This document shows positions 18,553 through 27,391 of a stretch of DNA of 64,000 bases, in pieces. Both the position numbers and the translations under genes were made by a program. Within the stretch, counting starts at the first letter, position 1. Every line of letters begins with the position of its first letter. The notes beneath the pieces are model-generated. The model was not told where the DNA came from and did not search any database. It saw only the letters and a list, made by a program, of their open reading frames with translations. This DNA comes from Legionella sheltonii (GTDB lineage Bacteria > Pseudomonadota > Gammaproteobacteria > Legionellales > Legionellaceae): assembly GCF_026191355.1 (NCBI RefSeq), contig NZ_JAPHOQ010000006.1, forward strand, positions 183,467 to 247,466, given 5' to 3'.

Positions 18553-19296
18553 TCATGAGATTTTCTGCGACAAAACCGAATCTTCAGATGCAGGATCTGG
18601 TAAAGAAACAGATTGTATTTCCCCTTTTTGATTCTTAACTTGCTCCTTTTTCAGGGGCTTAAAAAACAATATTCTGGGTTGCGAATCAAATTTACTTAAA
18701 AGCGAATCTTCTTTCTTTTTTAAAGTGTTTTGCAAAATTTTTACTGAGGCAAAATTATTAGGATGTACTGTGGCAACAATCTCATCAGGTAGTCGCGATT
18801 CTCGATTCTCTGTAGACTGAGAGACAAGATATTGTATGTATTTTTTTCCAATTATGGCCATTTCTGTTCCATATCCTTTACCCCAACAGGTATGATCAAT
18901 AATGTAACCTATTTCTGCAACATTCTTATGGCCACGACCTATGTTGTCATATCCTGGTGAAGGATAATAAATATTCAAACTTCCTATAAAAGTACTAGAG
19001 TTTAGATCATTAACAGAAAAAACACCGAATCTACCGCCTTCATTCCATTTATTTGTTTGCGTGGTGATAAAATTTTTTACGCTTTCTTCATTCCATGGAT
19101 TTCCATCTCGGAACATTTGGACATTATTAACCTTGCCAAGGAGTAATTTATAGTGATGAGTTATTTCAGGCGTATCATATTGATTGAGGGAGCTAAAGGA
19201 GAGTCTTTCTGTTTTGATTGTAACGTAATTTTCTTCAATGGATATACTTATGCTACCAATTTTTTTTGACTCTATGGTGTCGGTCTTGCTCAACAT
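18553..19296 (-). CDS. GNAT-family N-acetyltransferase (RimJ/RimL-like)
   Basis: A 247-residue cytoplasmic acetyltransferase. Residues about 24-190 contain the Acetyltransf_3-type fold: TERLSFSSL at the start, VAEIGYIIDHTCWGKGYGTE with the acetyl-CoA-binding G-K-G-Y-G-T loop, and the strand that bears IVATVHPNNFASVKIL. Substrate unknown; ribosomal-protein or small-molecule amines are typical. A C-terminal tail of about 45 residues, polar and Ser/Asp-rich, goes beyond the fold and is unusual. The frame is open four codons further to a GTG, but GGAG lies seven bases before the ATG at 19296, which I take as the start. Confidence 0.85.
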   Translation of the reverse strand: MLSKTDTIESKKIGSISISIEENYVTIKTERLSFSSLNQYDTPEITHHYKLLLGKVNNVQMFRDGNPWNEESVKNFITTQTNKWNEGGRFGVFSVNDLNSSTFIGSLNIYYPSPGYDNIGRGHKNVAEIGYIIDHTCWGKGYGTEMAIIGKKYIQYLVSQSTENRESRLPDEIVATVHPNNFASVKILQNTLKKKEDSLLSKFDSQPRILFFKPLKKEQVKNQKGEIQSVSLPDPASEDSVLSQKIS

Positions 19297-19610
19297 GCGG
19301 GTCTCCACTTATGTACATTATTAAAATTAATTAGTTTTGCTTTTCTCTGTAGGATTGATGAAGTGTATAAGCTATTTTTTCCCTAATTCTTTCCATTGAA
19401 CGTTCTATATGTTTGCCTGCCCAGGCAACTTATCTAATTTCTACAACTATCCTACTTTTTTGAAAAGGGTCGTTTCAGTAAATAAGATTTATTCGAGTTC
19501 CATTTTACATGAACAGTACCATTTTTGCATGGTGCTTGTTTTTGCCTTTTTATTGACTAAGGCGACTAAATTATTACAATGATGGCATCAATACTTTCGG
19601 AAAAAATCAC
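19297..19610. other. Intergenic divergent region, 314 bp
   Basis: No gene is seen. It separates the minus-strand acetyltransferase from the plus-strand kinase-like gene, so both promoters should lie here. No clear operator or hairpin was found. Confidence 0.4.
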
Positions 19611-20789
19611 ATGCCAAGACAATATAACCAGCTACAAGATATTGATGTATCAAGGCAAAATCATAAAAATTCAATAGATGCGAGCGATAATTCTATGGAG
19701 ATTGATGAAGAGCTGACATTAGAAAGTGACGAAGAGGAGGAGCCTCAACGAGAAAGTGAGGTCGCACTCTATACCTATTTGGAAGCAAATGAAATACAGT
19801 TTATTCCCTATGAATTCCATGATGAAACAAATGCAGTAGACCTGGTCATTGATTCCAGAGAGCAGGATCATCAGGATCCTGTAATATGGTATTGTTCTAG
19901 CAGACTTAAGTCATTGAAACAGCTTAATATGGATTGGGCAAGTACTATGGCAGCAGTCGCTCTGTTTGATAATAAAGAATTTTGGATGGAAAGTGCAGTG
20001 GCTGCTGGACGTTGTACCCGTTTATTATTGGGCGAAATGCAACCCGAGATGCATGTGTGCAAGGGGGAAACTATTTCGGAAGTCACTGGGATGTCTCGTA
20101 TTTATAGATTATCAAAAGAAATACCGGGCTTTCGTACTTGGAATTCTTTTTGGCAAAATAGCAGGATTTTTCCCCTCAAAAAACCAATAGTAGGACTAAC
20201 AGCCGTTTTTTTAATAAATTATTTTCTAGCTAATATTGATATGAATAACGACAACTATGGTGTGGTTGAGTTAGAGGATTATTGGCAAGCTGTGTCCATT
20301 GATCCTGAATGCTGTTTCAGTTATGAATTTTATACTGAGCAAAAAAGCAAAATTCATTCTTATATCCAGAGGTTGCCGGACATGCTCCCTGACGGATTAT
20401 TTAATCAACAAGAGCTGTTTGATACTTTAGAAAAAATTATTTCCACCCCTTTATCGGCGTACCAGAAAATTTTTGATGAATCTTTTAGTCCAACATATAA
20501 GCGGCAAAAAGAACTCTACTTGTCGGTTATGGGAGTAAGGATCCAGAGATTTAAGGAAGTTTATGGTGAAATTCTAGAAGAGCCAGTGAAACATTATAAA
20601 AAGTTAGAAGAAACTTTTAACTGTAGCCGTGCACAGCAACGTGCGAATCAAAACTTTCTTGAAGCTATTTGTGATTATAAGCCGCAGCCTCAGAGTTTTT
20701 TCAGTAACAATCCATATGTGTTTTATTACAGTAAGACTCAGGATGAACAGGCCACAAAGCAACCGACTCCTTCCAACAGAGGTTGGTAA
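19611..20789 (+). CDS. Unknown protein with kinase-like catalytic motifs, possible effector
   Basis: A 392-residue soluble protein. Residues 22-55 are acidic (SMEIDEELTLESDEEEEPQ). The middle carries a pattern like the catalytic and metal-binding loops of HipA- or PI-kinase-like folds: NYFLANIDMNNDNYGVV gives Asp210 and Asn215, and 16 residues later SIDPE gives Asp231, in the spacing of the catalytic D-x(4)-N and the metal-binding Asp. The upstream region 90-170 would form the N-lobe, but no clear ATP-binding Lys was assigned. The C-terminal 120 residues are helical. Several Legionella effectors use such atypical kinase folds. No family member was recognised outright and activity is unproven. 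Confidence 0.65.
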   Translation: MPRQYNQLQDIDVSRQNHKNSIDASDNSMEIDEELTLESDEEEEPQRESEVALYTYLEANEIQFIPYEFHDETNAVDLVIDSREQDHQDPVIWYCSSRLKSLKQLNMDWASTMAAVALFDNKEFWMESAVAAGRCTRLLLGEMQPEMHVCKGETISEVTGMSRIYRLSKEIPGFRTWNSFWQNSRIFPLKKPIVGLTAVFLINYFLANIDMNNDNYGVVELEDYWQAVSIDPECCFSYEFYTEQKSKIHSYIQRLPDMLPDGLFNQQELFDTLEKIISTPLSAYQKIFDESFSPTYKRQKELYLSVMGVRIQRFKEVYGEILEEPVKHYKKLEETFNCSRAQQRANQNFLEAICDYKPQPQSFFSNNPYVFYYSKTQDEQATKQPTPSNRGW

Positions 20790-20936
20790 CAAGCCAGCAT
20801 GGAGCATTGCGAACCTCATCCATTGCCCCCTTTTTTTACCCTCGACCGTGATAAAAAAGGTTGGCTTGCTTTTTGAGCACCATAAAAACTGGAAGTGTGG
20901 ATCCTAGATAAACTCGATAAGCTTGAATTGATCCTA

Positions 20937-21479
20937 TTAAATATCTGATACTTTTAACTCAGATTGGTCTAAATGATGATCTTCATTTTGAAAATCGTAA
21001 TCCTCTAAGCTGACATAGTTCCACGCATCGAGTATTTCTTGTCGCGCAACCTCCCAATCGGTACCTCCTTTATCTGAGCCTTGCCAAGACAGTGGCGTGA
21101 AATAGGGAGTTATTAAATGTTTAAACGAGAGGATTTCCGTTATGGTATTTCCCTCATGGCCATATCCACATTTTTCAATTTGCAATAGTTCATGATAGCT
21201 TTTGGCACGCGCCTCAAATGGAGAAAGTCCTATAGAGGCTTCATCGAAGAGCATATTTTTTTTCTTAGGTGTTATATACCCAATTAGATAAGGTCTGATA
21301 AATGTAGTGGCTTTTCTTTTACCTTCATTGGAGCCAGAACATCGAATAGTTCCATTTTCATGAACTAAATATAAACTCGATCCCCGTTCACTTTTTTGAT
21401 CGTTGGTGATAAAAATTACCGGTTTATTGAGGGGGCCAGAAAAAAGATAAGAATAATTGAGGCATTGTTTCTCTTTCAT
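20937..21479 (-). CDS. Hypothetical soluble protein
   Basis: A 180-residue protein that I do not recognise. It has no signal peptide or membrane segment. The N-terminal part looks beta-rich (PVIFITNDQKSERGSSLYLV, then GTIRCSGSNEGKR), the middle contains LSPFEARAKSYHELLQIEK, and the last 30 residues are strongly acidic (EDYDFQNEDHHLDQSE). The gene stands alone and convergent with the kinase-like gene, and its ATG has no convincing ribosome site. A small single-domain effector or a host-adapted protein are both possible. Confidence 0.55.
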   Translation of the reverse strand: MKEKQCLNYSYLFSGPLNKPVIFITNDQKSERGSSLYLVHENGTIRCSGSNEGKRKATTFIRPYLIGYITPKKKNMLFDEASIGLSPFEARAKSYHELLQIEKCGYGHEGNTITEILSFKHLITPYFTPLSWQGSDKGGTDWEVARQEILDAWNYVSLEDYDFQNEDHHLDQSELKVSDI

Positions 21480-21515
21480 GGAGTACTTACCGCCTAAATG
21501 GAAGCGAATTGTGCT

Positions 21516-21762
21516 CTAAACAATAATAAATGGCAACCCCTTTGCATGAGTTCTTCTTGGTTTATAGAGGGCGCTTTTTATTTTCGTCTGGGATAGGTGG
21601 TGAAGAATTAAAATACAGATAATTAATAGGACTAAAGAAACGGCAAGTGCAAGATAAAGAAGGATTTTTTGCGATAAGGATAAAGGTAGGATTAGTTCCT
21701 GTATTTATGTAAGTGGCCATAAGAATTGCTATAGCCAAAAATGCAAAAGCCCCAATTCACAT
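21516..21762 (-). pseudogene. Possible degenerate two-helix small membrane protein
   Basis: Reading on the minus strand, AGGGAG is well placed before an ATG at 21762 that is followed directly by TGA. Past this the frame encodes a membrane helix (GAFAFLAIAILMATYINTG). After a frame change near 21650 a second helix is encoded (LALAVSLVLLIICILIL) with a basic tail ending at 21516. It looks like a small two-helix gene broken twice. It may also be chance hydrophobic reading of AT-rich DNA. The rest of the 21480-21899 gap holds the terminator of the next operon. Confidence 0.25.
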
Positions 21763-21857
21763 TATTTCTCCCTATGATAAAACTTCCTCCTTATAGAGTA
21801 GTCTAAATTTGATTTAGAAAATGTTAACTTTTCAAAAAGTATTTTTTGAAGGAGCAA

Positions 21858-21887
21858 TTTATGGGTTATCTTCTGATAACCCATAAA
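21858..21887 (-). terminator. Hairpin terminator of the secreted-protein operon
   Basis: A 13-bp perfect stem, arms TTTATGGGTTATC and GATAACCCATAAA, with a TTCT loop, ending 13 bases after the stop of the minus-strand gene at 21900. The T-tract on the minus strand is short (AATT), so termination efficiency is uncertain. Confidence 0.55.
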
Positions 21888-21899
21888 ATTTAACTTGCT

Positions 21900-23492
21900 C
21901 TAGTTAAAAGCCCGAGTACATCGTACTCCTAACATGTAGTACTTAACACCAGTACTCTGAAAACTGGCTCCCCTGTCAAAGATTTGGGACCACGAGTTGA
22001 ATTGTTTAAAGGTAGAGTCCTCAGTAGAGCTATTATAGCGGTTTGCAAGGCAGTTTGCACCCAGAGCGCAGGAAGTGCTTGGATTGGGAGCACCAGCGAC
22101 ACCAATTAAAGCGGGTAAATCATCGACGATGTTTTGCGTGCCAGTAACACAACCAGAACCATTGGATTCGGGACCCATCTCACAAATCGCCGGTAGATAC
22201 CAGTCTGCATAACCATTAATTGTCTGCGCACAGAGTCCTGCAGCGTAATAGGTTAATGGGGTTGGTCCAGGAGTGGCTGTGAATTTCGGGGTTCCAAAAT
22301 CGTTATAATGGGTTATGAATGTATTATAGAAGGTTAGCAGGTTGTCCGTATTACACTGACCATCGGCATTTCCCTGGCATGCTCTAAATGACGAAGCGGT
22401 AAATGGGTCCGTATTGGTATACGTCGCCGAAAAAGCGGTTTGAAACTCAGAAAAAGTGGGCGACGGACTCAATGGAGTAGACGTATTATCAACTCCAGGG
22501 ATTACGTCGTAACTTACATCCTGGGGATCAAAGGGAGAAGTCCCATGACCTGTACCCCCATTTGAGCTATAAATAATGCCAGGAAGTACCGGTGCCTGAT
22601 CGACTAAAGAAACCACCTTGCCACCAATGCTCTGAGATCTATTCGCCGTTTCTGCCATGGCAAAAATATATCCCCCTTGATAAATACAGCCATAACCCAG
22701 AACTTCTACATTCACTGAGGTTTGGAGTGCATTATTTGCAGTGACCGAGATCACGCCTGGTATTGGCGCAATTCCCGTAGTACATGCCGCATTGCCTGCT
22801 CCTGAGGTGGCTGTGGTGCCAGGGACTACGGTAATCGTGCACGAACCACCGGCTGGAAGAACAGTACCGTTGGTGCAGGCGGTGGAAGAGGTAGTGTCTA
22901 CTGTAGTTCCCGCTGGCCATGTGGGATAACTAATGGATAATCCGGTTGTAGGAGCATCTCCGTTGTTGTTGATGGTAATCACTCGGGACTGTCCTGAAGG
23001 TTGTCCATTTAAGGTAAGCCCCTTGATGCTGAGTGCTAAATTCGCCGTACTCGCACTTAACTCTTGTGCCACAGTAATGGCTAAACTATCTGCTTTACTC
23101 GGGCTATAACACTCATTGGGATTAGGTGTCCCATCAGGATTAGCTTGACACAGAATAGGTCCTCCAGAGAGTCCGCTGGTAGGCAGTGCACTGCCGTTAA
23201 TGGTTAATGACAGCTGGCAGGTGGGATTTGGAGAGCCTTTGGGACCAAGCAGACAAGGACCGTTTTGACTTACCCCTGTTTGTGGCTTGATAACCAGGTT
23301 ATGAGGCTTTCGTGAATTATTGGTTACAGTGTACTGTACCTCAACAGTGGCTGTTGAGGCCACCGTTGCTGTAGGTGGATGATTGACATCTGGTGTAAAA
23401 CTCCAGACAGGAATTCCTGCTTGTACGGCACTGATAAAACAACAAGTACTGAAACCGATGCCCAATTGTGGCATTAAAAGTGCTAATTTCAT
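21900..23492 (-). CDS. Secreted repetitive surface protein with Lcl/DUF1566-like C-terminus
   Basis: A 530-residue exported protein. A signal peptide covers residues 1-26 (hydrophobic core, ending VQA). Residues 30-270 are Thr/Ser/Asn/Pro-rich with Ig-like strand patterns (ITINNNGDAPTTGLSI, GSCTITVVPG) and several Cys pairs. Near residue 425 GYADWYLPAICEMG matches the W-x-L-P-x-x-x-E signature of the DUF1566/Lcl C-terminal domain, known in Legionella from the collagen-like adhesin Lcl. The frame is open to 23537, but AAGGA sits seven bases before 23492. It follows the barrel gene by 10 bases in the same direction, so it probably depends on that gene for surface display. Adhesion is likely, unproven. 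Confidence 0.78.
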   Translation of the reverse strand: MKLALLMPQLGIGFSTCCFISAVQAGIPVWSFTPDVNHPPTATVASTATVEVQYTVTNNSRKPHNLVIKPQTGVSQNGPCLLGPKGSPNPTCQLSLTINGSALPTSGLSGGPILCQANPDGTPNPNECYSPSKADSLAITVAQELSASTANLALSIKGLTLNGQPSGQSRVITINNNGDAPTTGLSISYPTWPAGTTVDTTSSTACTNGTVLPAGGSCTITVVPGTTATSGAGNAACTTGIAPIPGVISVTANNALQTSVNVEVLGYGCIYQGGYIFAMAETANRSQSIGGKVVSLVDQAPVLPGIIYSSNGGTGHGTSPFDPQDVSYDVIPGVDNTSTPLSPSPTFSEFQTAFSATYTNTDPFTASSFRACQGNADGQCNTDNLLTFYNTFITHYNDFGTPKFTATPGPTPLTYYAAGLCAQTINGYADWYLPAICEMGPESNGSGCVTGTQNIVDDLPALIGVAGAPNPSTSCALGANCLANRYNSSTEDSTFKQFNSWSQIFDRGASFQSTGVKYYMLGVRCTRAFN

Positions 23493-23502
23493 GATTGTGT
23501 CC

Positions 23503-24252
23503 TTATGCGATGTAGGTGAGGTTGAATAAAACACCATTGGTATAGAGATGATTTAGTGTCAGCCCGCTGTTTTCGGTTTGCTCCTCGGCACGGCCAAGAC
23601 TGCTTTTACCCCAATCAGAAAATTCATAGCCCACCCCAACCTGCCAATGGGATGTTAATGCCTTTTGCACGCCAGCACCTACCGTATAGCTGAACGCTGT
23701 TTCAGTGTGGGATGCAAAATTGGGATTAGGCAGTGCTTCAAAAATCAAAGGTGTATTATGAAATGCATGGGCATCGTTGAAACCAACACCGATACTGCCA
23801 CTTACCCATGGAATAAGCCAGTAGCCCATGTCGGCCAAGAGTTTACCTTTTACGGCTACATGAGTGTGCTGAATTTTATACTCATAGGTAAAATTATCAA
23901 ACTCAGGGTCCGCATCATCCCATATATGCCCAGAAAGTTTTGCATTACTGGTTGCAGCAACGGCCACGCCCAATTGACCTTGCAGGGTTTGTGACAGCCA
24001 CTTTTGCAGACCCAAAAAAACTTCACCATCGAATAAAGTGTTCGTGGATTTAGTCGCTGCGTAGGTCTTTTCTATATCGGGTGCCAGATAAAAGGTTTGC
24101 GTTTTGCCACCATCTTCCCAAACTGGACCTACACTGACCGTGCCTACCCAAGCCCAAGCAGGATGTTGCGTTATAGGCCCCATAGTGCCTGCGAGCGCAC
24201 TACTGGTTGTAAGACTGGCTGATAACAGCAGTACAACAGAATTCTTATTCAT
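23503..24252 (-). CDS. Outer-membrane beta-barrel protein (partner of the secreted protein)
   Basis: A 249-residue outer-membrane protein. The signal peptide is residues 1-22 (hydrophobic VVLLLSASLTT, ends ALA). Mature strands alternate in the OmpA/OmpX-like manner (TVSVGPVWEDG, GEVFLGLQKWLS, QLGVAVAATS, GSIGVGFNDAHAF, WQVGVGYEFSDWG), and the protein ends in NLTYIA. A ribosome site AGGAGA precedes the ATG. It is the first gene of a two-gene unit with the secreted protein, ending at the 21858 hairpin. Similar barrel/secreted pairs recur in Legionella genomes as I remember them; the cargo relation is inferred from order. Confidence 0.8.
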   Translation of the reverse strand: MNKNSVVLLLSASLTTSSALAGTMGPITQHPAWAWVGTVSVGPVWEDGGKTQTFYLAPDIEKTYAATKSTNTLFDGEVFLGLQKWLSQTLQGQLGVAVAATSNAKLSGHIWDDADPEFDNFTYEYKIQHTHVAVKGKLLADMGYWLIPWVSGSIGVGFNDAHAFHNTPLIFEALPNPNFASHTETAFSYTVGAGVQKALTSHWQVGVGYEFSDWGKSSLGRAEEQTENSGLTLNHLYTNGVLFNLTYIA

Positions 24253-24706
24253 TAGTTCTCCTATACTAAAAACGGTTCATAAAAAACAAGGGGGTAAGAC
24301 AAGCAATCTCATATAACAAACTGGTTGATGTGTTAAAGTACACGACTTTTTTCAAACAGCAAAATAAATAAATCAGAAAAAAACCCAGAAAATGAATGGG
24401 GATGGAGGTAAGTTGAATCGAATGGATAGTCCAGTTGTTCATTAATCCCTAAAATAAGTTTCCAAGAGTAATGCTTACAAAAATTTTAAGCTGCAAACAT
24501 GCCTAGGTCATCCTATCTTAATTGTTACAAAAATGCAAAAAATTCCTTTAATTTCAATGACTCAACTCCATTATTTTGCCCTGGTATTGTACGTGTTACT
24601 AGGGTTGATTTTGCTTATCCTGTTAACGTTCGCACTTCTGTTTCATGTTGTAAAACCAGGTTTAATTTCTATAATTTTTAATAAAGCTTTTATTTGGAGT
24701 AAGGCA
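24253..24706. other. Intergenic, 454 bp, upstream region of two divergent genes
   Basis: From 24253 to about 24490 there is no convincing frame; the promoter for the barrel gene should be here. From 24533 a plus-strand frame is open into the next gene and encodes a hydrophobic stretch (HYFALVLYVLLGLILLILL), but it has no ribosome site, so I treat it as untranslated. It could be an N-terminal extension of the next gene. Confidence 0.4.
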
Positions 24707-24919
24707 ATGAGTCGTTGTTCACTAGCATTTTTATTCACTTTAATTTCAATGGCCAATTTCGCCTTCAGTGATGAAGTCCCTGAGGTACCTAATAAAGCTC
24801 AAACCAATAATATTCTTGAGCAAACAAAACAAAAACTTGATCATGCGAATCAAATTGAGAAGGATAATTTAGAGAAAGGCATCCAACAAGGGGAGGGGCA
24901 ATATGACAAAAATAATTGA
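24707..24919 (+). CDS. Small secreted, highly charged protein
   Basis: A 70-residue protein with a signal peptide (CSLAFLFTLISMANFAFS, mature from about residue 22) followed by a short, Lys/Glu/Gln-rich helical part (ILEQTKQKLDHANQIEKD). Start 24707 has GGAG eight bases upstream. The frame is open from 24533, which would give 128 residues with an extra membrane helix; that version lacks a ribosome site. No family was recognised. It would be a periplasmic or exported helical peptide. The gene stands alone between accessory genes. Confidence 0.45.
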   Translation: MSRCSLAFLFTLISMANFAFSDEVPEVPNKAQTNNILEQTKQKLDHANQIEKDNLEKGIQQGEGQYDKNN

Positions 24920-25275
24920 TACATTAGGGCCTATATTTTTGACAGAGCTTTTATTTAAATTCAAACGTTAGCATATCAAAGCAAGCCCAGTTCCAGTGAC
25001 CATGGAGTACATCAATAAGTGGACAGAAGATATTTTAAAATGAGATATCTAAATAGCTGAATCATTGCCTGAGCGCCAGAGCAAGGATGTTACTTTTTTT
25101 AGATCCCAAAACAGGCACTCGCAAACTGCGTGCGACAATTTTTTGAATGTGAGTATTGTCGCTCTCGAAGCCTTTGCAGTTATTGGAAGTAATAACTCAA
25201 GGATTAGCTCCCTAATTAATTTTTTTGCTCTTGCATTCCAAAAGATAATGGATTGTGTGACTGAAACGTTAAATG
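24920..25275. other. Intergenic, 356 bp
   Basis: Open frames of about 75 codons exist on both strands between 25049 and 25286, overlapping each other. Neither has a ribosome site or a family I know, and both being open in the same DNA suggests decayed sequence, perhaps an insertion-element remnant. I do not call a gene. Confidence 0.35.
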
Positions 25276-26700
25276 TCACTTTATAATTTTGCCAGTTGGT
25301 TTCGCACTGATTTTTGCCGGAGTCAGGTTGTTAGTGATACGGGAGATAGCCCTATCTATTCGTCGTTGAAGCATGATTTCGACCATGACTGTTTCATTCG
25401 GATGAAGAATTTTGTGAATGTCAGCGAGCGAAGAATGAAAATCGAGTAACCTGTAATAGGCAAGGGCTTGGCTGCTGGCTTCAGGGTGTGCCTTAATTCG
25501 AAACCCCAGATTACCTTGCATTTTTGGCGTATTGATCCCGGCCTCCATGATATCGTAGTTAAGAAAATAGGTGAGTTTTCCCCGAGCACGCTGGTTTCGC
25601 TGGCGGTCTGCGAAGAAACCTACAGGAAGCGCATCCTCGCTATATTGGGGGCCAGCAGTGAGATAAAGATCATAATCGTCAAGATGATTGCCCCGGTCAT
25701 CAATGAGTCGGAATATAATCATCGAGTAGCGATTGGTGATATACTCGCGCTTATAAATAAGTGTCTTCACAAGTTCTGTATGCTCATTTTTTTGCGTTTC
25801 TTCAGTAAGCTTATCGAGTTCTTTTGCCAATGTATTATAGGCGTCACGATTTTTTACTTGCAGGCATTTTAAGACCCATGTCGCCGTAGGATGAGTGGCA
25901 GCGTTGGCCATAGTAATACTGCGAATAACTCCCATATTTTTACCCGAATGCGAACATCCAGGAAGAACTCCGAAAGCCATTGGCCGTGCCCGTCTCATTT
26001 TGGCAACCACAAGACTTTCTCCATTATTTCCCTCTTGATGTAACTTTAATAGACTGTAATTCATATTTGCAGCAGCAACTCGTACCACTCCATCCGATCC
26101 GGCTTCGCCGGTGTAGGAATTAAGCGCATCATAAAGTTGGCGATCGATCTTCTGTCCTGTAAGCACAAAGCAATAGATACCATGAGCAGTGCAATCGTAA
26201 TCAAGCCAACTTTCATTAAGTTGCCAGCTCATATCACTCCCAAGCTCAAGCCAATCAAGTACATGCTGTCCCGGTTCAATACCTTCAAAAAAGCTTTTTA
26301 TACGACCTAGCCTGGATTTACCGAGTTGGGCAAGCGCAGAACCGTGGTTGGCGGGAGCCAACATGATAAGATGGCTCAAGGGGCATTTTGCAAGATTATT
26401 CTTAAAGTATAAATCCATCCATTTACGGACAACGGGGCCACCGGTAGAGTGAGTGATGCAAGCAAAACGCTCCCCTTTTTGCAGCTTATCCGCAATTTCA
26501 TCGCCTATTGCATGATCGAATGCACGTGCTATATCATCGACTGTTACTGTATCGTTAAAGCTGATATAACGTCCAAGATAGATATTGCCCACTTGAATAT
26601 CCAGCGTTCCATCTTTGCTCTGACGTTCAAGCCATTGAGGCAGCTCCCCATAAGTATTGGTATGTGTGACACTCCAACCATGGACAAAGATAACAATCAT
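25276..26700 (-). CDS. Lipase-like alpha/beta hydrolase
   Basis: A 474-residue cytoplasmic or exported hydrolase with no signal peptide. It begins with the oxyanion-hole segment IVIFVHGWS and has the nucleophile elbow THSTGG, with Ser85 as the catalytic residue; this elbow and the VVRKWM helix that follows recall PGAP1-like or phospholipase-type esterases. The acid and His are probably further on (Asp in DGVVRV and His in GCSHSGK are candidates). Residues from about 310 onward form an extra domain rich in charged residues, not seen in simple lipases. AAGGAG lies six bases before the ATG at 26700; a GTG 21 bases earlier is less likely. Legionella secretes many such lipases, so export is possible. 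Confidence 0.8.
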   Translation of the reverse strand: MIVIFVHGWSVTHTNTYGELPQWLERQSKDGTLDIQVGNIYLGRYISFNDTVTVDDIARAFDHAIGDEIADKLQKGERFACITHSTGGPVVRKWMDLYFKNNLAKCPLSHLIMLAPANHGSALAQLGKSRLGRIKSFFEGIEPGQHVLDWLELGSDMSWQLNESWLDYDCTAHGIYCFVLTGQKIDRQLYDALNSYTGEAGSDGVVRVAAANMNYSLLKLHQEGNNGESLVVAKMRRARPMAFGVLPGCSHSGKNMGVIRSITMANAATHPTATWVLKCLQVKNRDAYNTLAKELDKLTEETQKNEHTELVKTLIYKREYITNRYSMIIFRLIDDRGNHLDDYDLYLTAGPQYSEDALPVGFFADRQRNQRARGKLTYFLNYDIMEAGINTPKMQGNLGFRIKAHPEASSQALAYYRLLDFHSSLADIHKILHPNETVMVEIMLQRRIDRAISRITNNLTPAKISAKPTGKIIK

Positions 26701-26914
26701 AACTCTCCTTAGCTTATTCACTCAACAAGGGGCAGGGCAGAATAAATCGATGGTATTGGATTATTTTACAATGAGTTAGCTAAGTCAAATTAAAACTTGA
26801 TGTCCATTTGAAACCAAGACCTATACTTGAAGCAGTGTCCTATCAATAAGACGAGCAATGTCCTGAAATTGCTGGACTATACTCATTATATGGAGTTCAA
26901 GGAGGAGAAAAAAA

Positions 26915-27052
26915 ATGCTTTCTATTCAGCTTACCCCTATTATTTCAATAATTGCTGGAGTTTTAATCCTGCTTTTACCACGACTATTAAATTATATTGT
27001 CGCTATTTACCTGATTATTGCTGGCATTGTAGGCTTGGGAGTTTTGCATTAA
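26915..27052 (+). CDS. DUF3096 family small membrane protein
   Basis: A 45-residue protein made of two membrane helices: LSIQLTPIISIIAGVLILL, then a PRLLNYIVAIYLIIAG segment, the layout of the DUF3096 family (two-helix inner-membrane peptides of unknown role). AAGGAGGA eight to fifteen bases before the ATG is a very strong ribosome site and supports real translation. It is too short for most gene finders. It stands alone between the lipase and proline-iminopeptidase-like genes. Confidence 0.8.
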   Translation: MLSIQLTPIISIIAGVLILLLPRLLNYIVAIYLIIAGIVGLGVLH

Positions 27053-27391
27053 GAAAACTGATCCATAGCTGCATTAGATGAACACCTTTATCTTTAAGTT
27101 GTGGAGCAAACTACAAACCAAGACCTCTATTGGCTCTGGTAATTAGTGTTGTTTTCATAGGAACCTGCTTTGTATTTGAAATTTGCCGGGATCAGAAAAG
27201 CTCGCTTTTTAAAATTCCAATTGTTTCATATCTAAAAAGTAACTATTAAATCAATTCGTAGTATAGTCATATTCACTTATGAATGACTTTTAAGAGTCAA
27301 CATAGAATACACATATAGAATTGTTTGCGCCTTTGCACTTCAGCAAAGGCTAAGGCGATGCAAAAAATTATATTTTAATCAGGAGAACTAG
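27053..27391. other. Intergenic, 339 bp, leader of the hydrolase gene with a hairpin
   Basis: No gene seen. A perfect 8-bp stem, GCCTTTGC at 27329-27336 and GCAAAGGC at 27343-27350 around a 6-base loop, lies 42 bases before the next start codon, so it could be a leader structure or terminate transcription from upstream. No T-run follows. Confidence 0.4.

Noticed and set aside
25049..25286. Overlapping open frames on both strands between the small secreted gene and the lipase gene
   Set aside because: They lie in the same DNA, have no ribosome site, and neither resembles a family I know. I leave the stretch uncalled.
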